In this document: piece after piece, positions 21,150 to 32,900 of the stretch
How the letters are laid out: every line of letters starts with the position of its first letter
Position numbering within the stretch: the stretch's first letter is position 1
The notes under the pieces: generated by a model
The model's database searches: none
Told to the model about the DNA's origin: nothing
The model's input: the letters and a program-made list of their open reading frames with translations, nothing else
Assembly (NCBI GenBank): GCA_036924085.1
Contig: JAVGWX010000009.1
Span: 60,787,512-60,851,511 of the forward strand
Reading direction: 5' to 3'
From: Ariolimax columbianus
Lineage: Eukaryota; Mollusca; Gastropoda; Stylommatophora; Arionidae
Length of the DNA stretch: 64,000 nucleotides
Made by a program: the position numbers and the translations under genes

Positions 21150-21415
21150 ATTTCCAACCACAAAGCGAATCCGCAATGGTAAGTCATCACACATTGGAGA
21201 AAAACGGTGGACATACATTGGACATGTTCTTAGAAAGGATAGCAATATGCTCTTTTTGCAAGGGTTAATGTGGGAACCATCTGGATGCAGAAAAACTGGA
21301 GGACCGACAAAACCTCTCCGTAGAACGACTGTTAGAGAGGGCTCCGTTTCGGGCTTGAACAACATACATGAACTAGAAAGAGTGGCGTCTCATAGATCTA
21401 ACTGGAGAGCACAGA
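21150..21415 (+). mobile_element. LINE C-terminal fragment
   Basis: An open frame reads KRWTYIGHVLRKDSN, GGPTKPLRRTTVREG and HELERVASHRSNWRA, matching the RW..IGH..RK......L.W.P.G.R..G.P..TWRR tail of endonuclease-RT LINEs. It ends in an ACAGA/GACAA simple repeat. Confidence 0.7.
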
Positions 21416-21604
21416 CAGACGGACAGACAAGACAAGACAAGACAAGACAGACAAGATAAGACAATATAAGAGAAGACAAGTTAGAAAGAAAGAAATAAAG
21501 AAAGAAAGAGAGAAAGAAAGAAAGAAAGAAAGAAAAGAAAGAAAGAAAAAAGTCAAACAGACGGACAGACACAAGACAATACGAGAGAAGACAAGACAGC
21601 CAAA

Positions 21605-21644
<40 letters not shown>

Positions 21645-21700
21645 CAGATCGATCGACCAATCTACAGATAGACATATCGAACGAAAGATAGATAGATCAG
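21413..21700. repeat. (GACAA)n, (GAAA)n and (GATA)-like simple repeats
   Basis: Pentamer acaag/gacaa repeats at 21425-21460 are followed by two gaaa/aaag tracts (21481-21550, 21600-21645) and gata/gaca-rich sequence. They lie directly behind the LINE tail. Confidence 0.9.
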
Positions 21701-21965
21701 AGCAGGTTTACCATCTTACTTTTGCGTGATATTACCATGATATGGGCTTAATTATCGTACATTAATCCGAACCTGTTAATAGCCGAATTTTTGAAGTCTG
21801 TAGCAACTTATTTGATTTCACGAGCTTGCAAGTCTTAAACAAAAAACCCTCGTTAATCGTCTTTTAACAAATGATTGTAAAGTTACAGTAGTTATTTTGT
21901 TTCATCTCGGTGTAACAATCAAGTAATGATTAAGTTTATTGGCTGCAAATAGCTACATGATTATG
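21700..21965. other. AT-rich intergenic stretch, nothing recognised
   Basis: No motif was seen. Confidence 0.4.
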
Positions 21966-21969
21966 TTGC

Positions 21970-22230
21970 GGTTTAGAAGTGACACAAGACTAACGTCACG
22001 TTCTGGTGAAATATGCTTGGGAGACCCCTCATCCTACATTCTTGTCGTGGTTCCTGAAATCAGGCTGTTTGACGGCAGTTTGACGAACGAAGTGGGGATC
22101 AACATTGTGATGCCTATACTAATAAACTTAACGAGGAGCTTCGCATTGCACTACAGTAAGAGGTACCCAAGTCCACTTACTCAAGTACGATTCTGTGTGT
22201 AAGAATGACCACCGTAATCCGTCACCAAAG
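21970..22230 (-). repeat. Interspersed repeat family R1, copy d
   Basis: cattcttgtcgtggttcctg, caggctgttt and gcattgcactacagtaagag follow the order of 41870-41975 and are the reverse of the middle of the R1 reference copy. Confidence 0.5.
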
Positions 22231-22429
22231 ATACATTGTCAAGCTTTAAAATTAATTCAGTACGAGTGACTACAACACCAACAACCGTTAAGACAGCGTT
22301 GCAGTAAGAAATAGAACTTCTACCATACCCCATAAAAGTTTATACCTAGTAGTAGCCGTCTCTTCCAGTCATGACTGCCTGTGGGATAGAGTTTAATGTA
22401 GTCAAATGTACGGGCATCCTTATAGAATA

Positions 22430-23158
22430 TAAATGGAATATAAATACAGAATGGAAAATAATAGTGTTAGAAAGGTAGAAAAGGAAAGGGACCTAGAAAA
22501 AATAATAAATTATATACTTTAGGTGAGTGAGCAAATCCAGGTAACAGTGAAAATGGCAAATGCAATGTTAGGTATGATAAAAAGAAGCATTAAACATAGC
22601 AACAGGGAATTGATAGTGAAACTGTATAAAGCACTAGTTAGACCTAGATTGGGGAACTGTTTTCAGATGTGGAGTCATCATCGTAAAATGGGTACAAACA
22701 TGCAGGAAAGGATACAAAGAAGAGCGACAAAGCTGATAGTGGGATTCCGGAATTATTGTAATGATGAAAGACTAAGAAAAACAGGCATACTCTGTCTAAA
22801 AAAGAAGAATTCTATGTGATTTAATACAGGTTTATATGTTAATTAGGTGAAATGATAAATAAGACTATAACAAGATTTTTTCAAAGTTCCGCCGACTACA
22901 AGAACAAGAGAGTCCCGCTACAAATTAAAGAAAGGCTCATTTTATATACTATGAAATATTTTTATTAGTCAGAGACGGGTGAATGCCTGGAATGCATCAC
23001 ATTGGGAAATAGTGAAGGCAGGGCAGGGTCAGTTAATGTATTCTAGAATAGATTGGAAGCACAGTTATATTTATATCAAATTGTGTGAAAGAAAATGGTT
23101 GTATACAAACTGTACATAGCCTTTTAAACCAGTATACAGAAGTTGAGTTAATTTTAAG
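22430..23158 (+). mobile_element. CR1/jockey-like LINE, third copy, 3' part
   Basis: The frame 22523-22819 reads EQIQVTVKMANAMLGMIKRS, ELIVKLYKALVRPRLGN, ERIQRRATKLIVGFRNY and ERLRKTGILCLKKK, aligning with the C-terminal part of the 8486-10339 ORF. Frameshifts follow, and the 3' end finishes with aagttgagttaattttaag, a degenerate (AGTTA) tail. Confidence 0.85.
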
Positions 23159-23365
23159 TGGAAACTCTCTATTGAGTTTGTGACTTTCTTTCTTCTTGTG
23201 ACATTTGTCGTTTCACTTCACGAGTTATGTCGGCACATCAGAGTGAAACGAAGGCCTTTTCATGTCACAAGTTTGGGCATTTTTCTATGGAGAACAAACT
23301 GTTGTCTGTACAGCAGTTTTTCCCCTCTCCTCGTACCTAAGTGATCCAAGAGAACGACATTTTAC

Positions 23366-23800
23366 TTCTTCTTCTTCTTCTTCTTCGTACGCAGTCAGAC
23401 AGTAACCATTATTTTTTCGAAAAAAGCGGCGGTGAGCCTGAGGTTGTCGACACTGCCATAGAGCTTGTCTTGCAGTTCCACTGGTGATGGCCACATCTGC
23501 TCTCTCTGATCCTCGTATGTCGGGCAGTTCTGCAGCAGATGTTCAGCGGTCATTTTACCGGTACCGCACGGGCATTCGTCGGTACCACCTATCTTCAATT
23601 TGTTGAATAGGTGTTACCTCAGTCTATTGTGGCCAGTGCGAAGTCTGAAGACAACGACCTGCTCTCTTCTGTTCAACTGGTAATAGGCATCGTTTTTGGT
23701 GTAACCAGTATGTTCGGTTTCCCATTTGGTCATGTATCTGGCTTTGATAAGCCGTTTTGACTCTTCGTACGTCATACTAGTATTTGTTTGTGGTAGTCTT
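23366..23800 (-). mobile_element. I-like LINE C-terminal fragment with (GAA)n tail
   Basis: Minus-strand homologue of 6555-6972. The frame reads GTDECPCGTGKMTAEHLLQN (C-x-C-x8-H-x4-C), DQREQMWPSPVELQDKLYGS and LRLTAAFFEK. One stop replaces the codon after RLR. The 3' end is a (GAA)n tract (23366-23386 as ttc). The two copies share almost all of the 3' UTR word ctg-cgtacgaagaagaag. Confidence 0.85.
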
Positions 23801-23928
23801 GCACGACATTATACGATACCACATGGAATCTACGACGTTGTAGCAGTTGCCAGAGTAGCGATGGAATTACCACTAGATGCCTACGCGACATCATCTCCGA
23901 ATTATGTTAATGGTTTACAGGGTATACC

Positions 23929-24036
23929 TAGTATTCTTCTTCTCTTCGTTTTTTCTCAATCTATCGCTACCAAGACCTAAAAAGGGTTTTGCAAGTAGCA
24001 GGATGTAATCTAGAGAACAGAATGCGTTGTATAACG
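23929..24036 (-). mobile_element. SINE-A 3' fragment
   Basis: Starts with ttcttcttctcttcg (complement of the GAA tail) and contains ttctcaatctatcgctacca, gcaagtagcaggatgtaat and gagaacagaatgcgttgt. Confidence 0.75.
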
Positions 24037-24037
24037 A

Positions 24038-24335
24038 AACATCTAACACTTTATCCTCAACGCATTTATCTGCAATGAAACATTTCCTTTACGGTGCATA
24101 GGTCGGCAAGGGTCAAGGTCATGTTTACTTCTTGAGGGAAAAGGTTTCTTGTTAGTCCCCAGCTACCAACTCGTTCCAGTCGACCTAGCTGTAAATGCGT
24201 ACCTGGTTTACTGTTAGGCAAGAAAAGGCAGAACTGATGGGAACTGACTAGCCGATCTCATAGAAGCGTATGCCTAACCTAGTGCAACATAATCGCTAAC
24301 ACTTTGTCCCTGACAGCAGTGCCCCTTTTGGGACA
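24038..24335 (+). repeat. R2-like interspersed repeat
   Basis: catctaacactttatcctca, gtcgacctagctgtaaatgc, gtacctggtttactgttagg and a second ctaacactttgtccctgaca are shared in order with 39060-39260 (ctaacacttcatcccagaca, acctagctgtaaataagtac, ctgacttactgttaggg). Confidence 0.55.
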
Positions 24336-24539
24336 ACCTAGAATATATACATTTGCATACATATTATTTACATATAGTATATACACATACATTCACTCAC
24401 ACTCACTGTCATATACCGTGTACCTTGCAGATTGTGGTTCTCATCATAGCCGCCCTGTAAGAATATTAATCTTTAGCCCGTTCTACTGCCTCCTTTGCCT
24501 TCAGAACAAAAAATTATGCGGCCTGTGTTTTGTCAGCTT

Positions 24540-24800
24540 GGCTTGCAATCCCAACGTACAAGGTTCAAATCATGTTGTGCTTATTTTGCCATTTCGATTA
24601 AGCGTGGGCTTTTCTCGTGGTATGAAAGCTTTTCCCAGTCGGCCCAGCTGTAAATGGGTAAATGGCGCGAAGTCAACGGCAAATTTCAGAGCCGCCGTTG
24701 GAGATACGGAGTTCGTGCTCTGTCGTCGGCACTTTCAGCAATGAAAGGGACTGACCCCCATATGAAGCACCCAGGTGCAATGAGGTCGGTTCTATGAACC
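24540..24800. repeat. R2-related SINE-like sequence
   Basis: cggcccagctgtaaatgggt and an anticodon-arm-like aaggttcaaatcatg (B-box-like at 24560) suggest a tRNA-related SINE. The match with 39120-39260 is partial. Confidence 0.35.
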
Positions 24801-24961
24801 ATTTCCCACTATTAACCCATCGTTGATGTCGTGTGTCAGCCATCTTCATCTTGATCTGCCTCTGGTTTGTTTTCCATGTACTACAACTTTCAGTGCAGTT
24901 TTATTTCTCCAGCCTATTGTGGCGTTTGATGCAGCCAACCACAGACGCTGACGGGTATATA

Positions 24962-25335
24962 CGAGGCGTGTTCAAATTAAACTGGACCTAACTGCACCAA
25001 GTGAGCATGCGTTCGGTGCGCATGATGACGTCAGTTCTGATGTAATAAGCACATACCAACCGACAAGTTTTGCAAAATTGCATTATCTTCCGACTCATAA
25101 TACCCTCAGCAGACCGTTGAAAACATGGCGGGTGTGTTACGCAATCCTTCCAGAGTTGATCATCGAGCGGTGATTCGGTTTCTAACAGCTGACGAATGTC
25201 GACCAGTTGACATTCATCGCAGAATACATTCAGTGTATGGTGACAAAGGTGTGTCAATATAAACAGTCAAGAGCTGGACAACGATGTTTAAAAGAAGGAC
25301 GTCTCTACAATAGACCAGCTTGCTGGCCGTCTGTC
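24962..25335 (+). mobile_element. Mariner-like element, 5' end only
   Basis: Preceded by TA. It starts cgaggcgtgttcaaattaaa and ctggacctaactgcacc, the terminal sequence of the 11807 element. The frame from 25123 reads MAGVLRNPSRVDHRAVIRFL, then TADECRPVDIHRRIHSVYGD, a mariner DNA-binding N-terminus, and soon hits stops. The rest of the element is absent, replaced by a TA/CA microsatellite. Confidence 0.75.
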
Positions 25336-25355
25336 AAGACGCAAAAGGCCATAAC

Positions 25356-25356
<1 letters not shown>

Positions 25357-25421
<65 letters not shown>

Positions 25422-25425
25422 CATA
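25357..25425. repeat. (TA)n(CA)n compound microsatellite
   Basis: About 28 bp of alternating TA are followed by about 35 bp of CA. Confidence 0.97.
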
Positions 25426-25554
25426 CACAAATATTCCAATTTGAATGGGAAGTTGGGAAGAACGACAGTCTCGTGAACAATAGGCACTGAATTTTAAAAT
25501 AAGACTAATTATCCGCTTTTCACGATTATTATTTTAAATTATATTGTTAATGTC

Positions 25555-25965
25555 ATGCTTACACTATGCTACCAGTGTCAAACTTGGACACTGACAGTAA
25601 CAGATAAGAGAAAAATAGAAACACCAGAAATGAAATGCTTTAACTAGTCGAATGCTAAATGTGACAAGATGGGACAGAATTTGAAACGATGAGATCAGGA
25701 AACAGATGGGCACTAAGCCAGTGCTACGCTTCATTAGAAAACAGCAAATTCAGTGGCTTGACCATATATCGCGACCGCAATAAATACAGCAGCGTCCCAC
25801 AGATAGATCTAACACATAAACACGGCGGTACCAGAGCTAAACGCTGACCCCACAAAAGATGGATTGACGGAATTTCTGAGCCAGCCAGTTCCACCATATA
25901 CGAAGCGCGCACAAAGGCGCTGTCACTTATACACCTGACGCCGAAAGGAAAAACCAGGATCAGAC
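25555..25965 (+). mobile_element. LINE 3' RT remnant
   Basis: Frames read [20 protein letters not shown], the LLYGCETWTL motif region of endonuclease-RT LINEs, and further on an IQWLDHI-like stretch. It is heavily broken. Confidence 0.55.
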
Positions 25966-25969
25966 GGTA

Positions 25970-26770
25970 GATAGATTATTTTTTATTGTGCTCCCTATGT
26001 GTGTATTCGTTATTTTAAAAAATAATAATGTTTTACAACAAATACGCACTGTTGTGTTTTAATAAATAATGTTCAACATAATCTTGTTTAATTCTGAAAA
26101 AGGAGACATTATAATGAACAAGTATTGGCAAAATAATATATTCATGCAGCATATTTAATTATTTTATCATGAACTCTCCAGACGAAATGAAATAACAGCT
26201 GAAATGGTTGTTAAACTATAATATTACTGTATTCATGTATCTGGAAAAAATATGTAGTAGTGTATGTACTAACCGTGAATTCATCAATTTCTCATTGCTC
26301 AGAGTTCCAGATTTCTAAGTAAGTTCGCTATATATTCATATGGTAATTTTTCTTTGTGACGTGTTTTAACTTGGGCCTACGGTTAATTTAGTTACTTCCT
26401 TCTAAGACTATCATTAAATGCCATTACTACAAAGTAAAATCAGAGTTAGCATATTTTGTCCTATAATTAGCAAAAAGAGATTAAACTTAAATTAAATGTA
26501 TGCCTAAAATGGTAACAAAAAGTTTTTCTTTATAAATATAAACTACTCCTCATGGTGGTTTGTTTACATCCAACAGCTGACTGCTCTTGTTGCATTTCCT
26601 CTTTGGGAGCAACTGTCAATCAATGATTGACCTGTGACCTATTTCTGTTGTCCATTATTCTTTTCCTTTTTTCGACAACTTATAAATCTCAATATAACTT
26701 AATAGCTCAAAATACAATTTGATTTGAAAATAAAACAAATTTATAAAAAGTTATTTAGTCAAATTCAATG
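25970..26770. other. AT-rich 5' flank of UBE2H, nothing recognised
   Basis: About 0.8 kb, AT-rich, without recognisable repeats, between the last upstream LINE remnant and the promoter region. A palindrome-like gtcaatcaatgattgacctg lies near 26610. Confidence 0.4.
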
Positions 26771-26774
26771 CCAA

Positions 26775-26902
26775 AACCTAAAAGGGGAGGGGTTACCGTG
26801 ATCACGTGACACAACGTAATCCCGTAGCAGAAGAGCTCTCCGCCATAGTTGTTGTTTTGGAAAATCAACTGAGGAGAAACAAGAGTTAAAACACTGCAAA
26901 AT
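26775..26902 (+). promoter_or_regulatory. UBE2H: Probable UBE2H promoter and 5' UTR
   Basis: Within 130 bp of the start codon are a G-rich box aaaaggggaggggtt (26780-26794), a palindromic TCACGTGA E-box (26802-26809; USF/MITF/TFE class) and a CCGCCAT word (about 26839) resembling a YY1 site. There is no upstream ATG between the E-box and 26903. The start context has A at -3. No TATA box is obvious. The transcription start is inferred to lie around 26815-26860. None of these sites is shown to be bound. Confidence 0.5.
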
Positions 26903-26955
26903 ATGTCGTCTCCAAGCCCAGGAAAACGTCGTATGGACACAGATGTTGTCAAACT
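26903..26955 (+). CDS. UBE2H: UBE2H exon 1 (coding part)
   Basis: Encodes [17 protein letters not shown] plus the first two bases of Leu18. It ends at aaact followed by gtatcctttttcc, an exact U12-type donor. The intron is phase 2. Confidence 0.97.
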
Positions 26956-29900
26956 GTATCCTTTTTCCCTTTGATATATACATGCTACTGTAATTTGCCA
27001 ATTTAAATGCAGTTGAAGCGATTTTTTGGGACAAAAACACCCAGATGATTTTTTTCCTCGTTTAGTAGAGTAGACCTTCTATTAGTTAGCCAACGACGTA
27101 GTCTGAGTCTGAGGTCATCGTTGACATTGATTGTCACCATTGTCGTAGTTAATATTTTGGAATTGAATATAGCATTTCAAACTAGTCAAATGGTAATATG
27201 TATAAGCTAGATCATGTAATAAACTGAACTAGTAATAATTTATTATTTTCCATAAATCCAGAACATGATTGATGACACTGACAGTCATATGGAGTCCACA
27301 TATCTCTTATGTGCGATGAATGTTCTTGTTGGTTGCCATTTTAAATATCAATGACGCAATATTTAATCAGCAACAACTTGTTTTCTTAAATAGCATTTGT
27401 TAGTTGGTTACTTTTAGCAGATGCCTCCAGTTGTGCTTTTGTACAATGCAAAGACTCATGTTAACCAGATTGCAAACTATGTAATCTAAGCTCTAAACAT
27501 GGCTACTTTTATCCTAGGAATTTTTCTAGTAATTATGGGACCAATTCAATTTTGGTTTTAAAGTCTCACAATGTAATCTATTAGTCATGTTGTGTTATTT
27601 TTAGGACAATCACTGCTTCATTTAAGTCGTTTTTATAACTGTGTAATAAAATCTAGTTACTGTATTTACCTGCCATGGCCACACACTTATATACAACATT
27701 CATATACTGCTTTTAAATAGTAAACACACTTTTAAAATTAATTTGTATGTTAAATAGTTAACTTTTGGATGCCAAAAAAAATGTTTTTAAGGTGGAAGGA
27801 TGAAAGTAAATACCACATAAGCTTATTCTTCTTCACCCTTTCATTGTTTTGGTTGGTGAATATGATCAGTTCTTTATCCATCTTCCTATCCTTAGACAAC
27901 ATTTCTTTTGTTAACTTATATTTCCACTTCATGGCCTTAAACTTAACATTATCTTCTATTTTCTAGCAATGTTATCTTTTTTAAACAATGAATTCTAACC
28001 AACATTTTCTCATGCCATTCCTGAAAAATTTGTGTTTCCTTTGTACATAAAATTTATGTCAGAACATTTTAGATGCTCCTCATAACTGCTAATGGAATTC
28101 TTAAGCTACTTACCAACTAGTAAAGTTTATGAGTTGCCAATTATTTTAATTTTTTGGCTCTATGGAGAATATAGAACTTGAGATAAACATAATGCAAACA
28201 AAAAAGATATTTGCAGACAGAGAGGGTGGCTCTGGACAGACAAACTTGGCATGTATGTGTTGGAAACCTGTAATGAAAATGTAGCTAGTGAAAAAGTATA
28301 TAAATACATTATATGTATTTAGATGATGTCCTAAAATAAAAAGTATATAAATACATTATATGTATATAGATGATGTCCCAAAATAAAAAGTATATAAATA
28401 CATTATATAGATGATGTCCCAAAATTATCTTTGCACCAATTGTCCAATATAAAATGTCAAGAGGTAAGTGAAATACTGTGTTGTCTTTTTTGACAATGAG
28501 ACTCATTTTGTTTTCTGAATACCAAATTTTGGCAAGCTTTCTCAATCTTTTTTCTTCTCATCAGTCACAATGACGAATCAACAAAAGACAGACAGTATAG
28601 TATGTCGAGCTGTTTGTTTAAACGAAAATGCGTTGTCCTGCATAATCTCTTGTATGAGTTGCAACTTGTAATTTTACAACTTCAAACTTAATTAATTTCT
28701 CTGTAAAGTTAGATATCCCAAGAATGCATAGGTCTCCTTGTTTTTGATTTTTTTGTATTGGACAAAAGTTGTAAAGAAATTCTAGGGCCAATTTTTATCA
28801 CTTCTATATTTCAAAATCTTAATTATTCTCATATTTCTATACTGTTATATTACCTGTTTTTGAAAGCTATTTTATTTTTCAGTAGCATTACCAACTAGGA
28901 CCTTCAGCAATGCAAATAAACAGTTTCATGACAGTTGGTTTTAGATTAGTATAGGGATCAAGATGCTGAGCAGCACATGAGCTGCAGCGATTAGCGACCC
29001 ATAGCTGACTGCTAGCGTCATGGCCAGCGAACCATAGTTGCCAAGACCCTTCTGCACCTCCACGTGGTGATCCTGGATAACAGGCTGCAGCAGGGCAGAC
29101 TGGCTAAGGAGAAGGGATCGAAGAGGGAATGCTAACCCGTACTCAAAAAATGCTTGCTGAAGTTGGATGTGTTGGACCAAAAGGTGCAAATATCGCAGCC
29201 AAGCTGTAAACTACGACACAACGCATTCCATTCTCTGGACTACATTCTGCTACTTAAGCCCTTTCAGGGTTTGGTAGTGGGAGATTGAGAATGAATGAAG
29301 AAGAAGAAGAAGATTAGTATATCTGTCTTTAATGAATGCTAATGTTTCCTTTGCGTCATCTGTCATGTCTGCTCTAGTCAAATTGTAGTAAAAAGGTTTA
29401 TATGTACATCTATGTGCTCTGTAGAATAAACAGTGATTATCTGCAAAAGTTATTTCAATTAAAGGTATGTTACTCTACATTTCTCATACAGAATATGTAT
29501 GAAACTACAGTTAATAGAGGGGTATATGAAGAAGCACCGACTAACAGCTTTGGGGTACAAACATGGGTGAGAAAGGAATGCCTGCTCTCACCCTTTCTGT
29601 TCTTGTTGACTATAGATTAAATAATGAAAACATCAATCGAGGGAAAAAGAACTGGAATTCAGTGGACACAATTGGAGCACCTGGATTATGCAGGTGATCT
29701 GGTATTTTTATCACACAGTCATAACCAATTGCAAGATAGTCTTGATAGGTGAAGGAACAATCAGCTAAATTGGGACTGAATATCAACATGAGGAAAACCA
29801 AGCTTCTTAAACTCAAAATTATCAACAAAGAACCGATTACGCTGAAGGGAGAGTAGTTGGAAGAGGTGGATACTTTTACCTATTTGGGCAGCACAATTGA

Positions 29901-32900
29901 AATATCAGGAGGTACAGATGTAAGGACCAGAACTGAATAGGGGGGAGAGGCATTTCTGACGCCAAACAACATATGAATATCCAGAGAAATCAAGATTCAC
30001 ACCAGAGTTAGAATATTCAACTCCAGTATCAAGTCCATACTGCTGTGAAGCGGAGACATGGAGAATGACCAAGACCGTACAGCAAAGACTAGTCCTTCAT
30101 TAACAGATGCCTACTGTGGATAAATGGGCATAACGTGGCAGGACATAGTGAGAAATGAAGACCTATGGGAAAGGAGCCAACAACAACCAATGGAAGAACA
30201 AATTAGGCAAAGGAAATGAGACTTGATTGGCCACACACTACAGATAGCACTGTCCAACATAGCCAGACAAGTTCTTACATGGAATCCTCAAGGAAAGAGA
30301 CTCAAAAATTTACGGAGAAGAGAATATTAGAAGGGACTAAAATTAAATGATTACTCCTGGTTGGTGCGGAATTTTTTTTCTGATCACAAACCGACCTCTG
30401 TGGTAGAAATTGGGTAACAGAAAGATCTGGGAAGTAAAGGCGGCCGGCATGATGCTGATCCACTTTGTGCTGTTGATTACAAAATAAAATGGACCTAACA
30501 CCATATTTTCTTTGTGCCGCACGCAGTGACTGGATATTTTTTTTTTACCTGGAGAGAGGCAGAAAGAGCAGCCTAGAACCGCATATGCAGATGAGATGTC
30601 AGTGTTCTATGCATCGAGAGGAATGACAGGCTTTGGTTGACTGCTTAGAGGAGCAGCTGGCAAGGGGTTTTAGATATCGCTCTTCAGAGCATGATGACAA
30701 GCGTTCTAACTTTGGCACGGCATGTTCTTTTTCTGTTGGAAAAATTTTTTAATATCTAATATGTAAAATGCATGGCAACTGCTGCCGAAGACAGATGTGT
30801 CAGACCAAAAAGTGCAAATATTGCAGTCAAGCTGTAAATTAGTGACACAACGCATTCCGTTCTCCGGACTACATTCAGTGTTTGGTAGCGGGAGATTGGG
30901 AACGAACGCAGAAGAACCATGACAACTGCAGAGACAAGCGACCTTTATTCCTAAACCCTATAAATTATCCTACTGTAACTCAGCAATGGGAATAAACAAC
31001 ACAATGATAGTTTTTATCTCTCTGCATTTACATCTTTGATTATACTATCTATATAGATATGTAAATTTTAGGGAGTAGCACAGATGTCACAGCAGATTTG
31101 AACAATGGGCTTGTGTTCCTTCAGTGCCTCTTTAAATATTGATTTTGTGCGCAGTGCAGCTGTTTTTGGATATAGTCTTGAAACATCTTCTATAATTGTT
31201 TACAGAGGAACAAAATTTAAAACTATTTTTTTTAAAGTATTCATTGTTTATCTAAAATTTTCTAGAGCTATGTTTATCTCCTAAAATTATGGATAAATGT
31301 GAATTAGGTACTATCAAATTAAATGAATTGTATTACTTATAGATAGTTTGACTTCAATGCTTCTAAAATGATAAAACTTTTCTAAGTATTTGCTAGAGGT
31401 CAGTTTTTGGTGGTAAAGGTAGTCCCCATAGCAAACACTACCATCATGGATACAGTATTTTTTAGAGTTAATATTCTACCATGTCTCAGCATTTTCTTAG
31501 GTTTGTGACTCATTACCTTCTGTGTAACATTGCCTTCTGTGTAACATTACCTTCTGTGTAACATTACCTTCTTTAAATGTAAGTCAGATACCCATTTACA
31601 ACTGGGCAGGCTGGAGCTAAATCGAGACCACATATTTAATCCTTTGTTAAAACAAAAAAGTGTTCAGGGTGCTCTTCCCATATGCATAAATATATATAAA
31701 TATATGAAATAATATTTGTGTATGTGCCTGACAAGCATGCATTGTCTACGTGTGTAAATTTTGTCTGAGTTTCCTTAAATGATTCCCAAGCATTGAAAGT
31801 AAACATGAGGTGACAATCCTGAGCGGACTGAATGAGTTCATGGTCAAGTTCTATGGACCATCTGGCAGTAAGTTTATCCAATTACATGTTCTCACCTAAC
31901 TTCTTTGGAGAAAATTATGAAATTACTAACGTTATTGAATCGCTTACTATAAGTTTTCATAGTGTCAAATGGACTAAAATATTTTATAGACTACATCAAG
32001 ACCTTTAACTGCGTAAAACATCAGCAAATGTGGAACATTATGAAAGATATGGGCTTCCCAACACATCTGGTTCAACTAATAGAAACCCTCTACAGGGGGC
32101 AGCAAGCAGAAGTCAGAATACATGGTGAAACCTCAGATTGGTTTGAGATACACAAGGGCGTCAGACAAGGCTGCATTCTTTCACCATACCTGTTCAATAT
32201 ATATGCAGAAAACATTATCAGAAATTTAAAGGCAGTTCCAATGTCTACAGACTTCGATCCTTTCACAATAAAAGGAAAGGATATACCGGAAATACGATAT
32301 GCCGACGACACCGTTTTGCTTTTTAACAGCGCCAAGGGCCTAGAATAAATAATTACATCAGTCCAGAAACATAGCGAAGCCCAGAATCTCTACCTAAATA
32401 CAAAGATAATGACAACTGTTAAGACAAAACTCCAACCTAAAATCGAGATTGCTGGCGAGGAGATTGAAAATGTTGCACATTTTGAATATCTGGGATCTAT
32501 ACTGAACAACAATGGAGACTGTACAAAGGAAGTAAGAAGACGACTGACTGGCAACGCAGAAGATAAGGAGTATGCAGAGCCTATGACAAAACACAAACAA
32601 AGAACTAAAACTAAGAACATGCATTTTTTCTTTGTGAAACATAAACAATTACAAAAGCAATAAAAGTGAAGATCTGTGCTTTTGAAACACAGTGCTACAG
32701 AAGAGTCCTGAAAATCCCGTGGACAAAGAAAGAAACAAACAAATCCATCTGAATGTAGTTTAGAATTGACTCATAAATGGCGTAACGACCCGAAAACTTA
32801 GGTTTTGTGGACACATCAAACAGCACAACGGATTGAAGAGAGTGGTTATGGAAGGCATGGTCACTGAGAAGAGAGGCTGGGGCCGATTGAGAAGACGACG

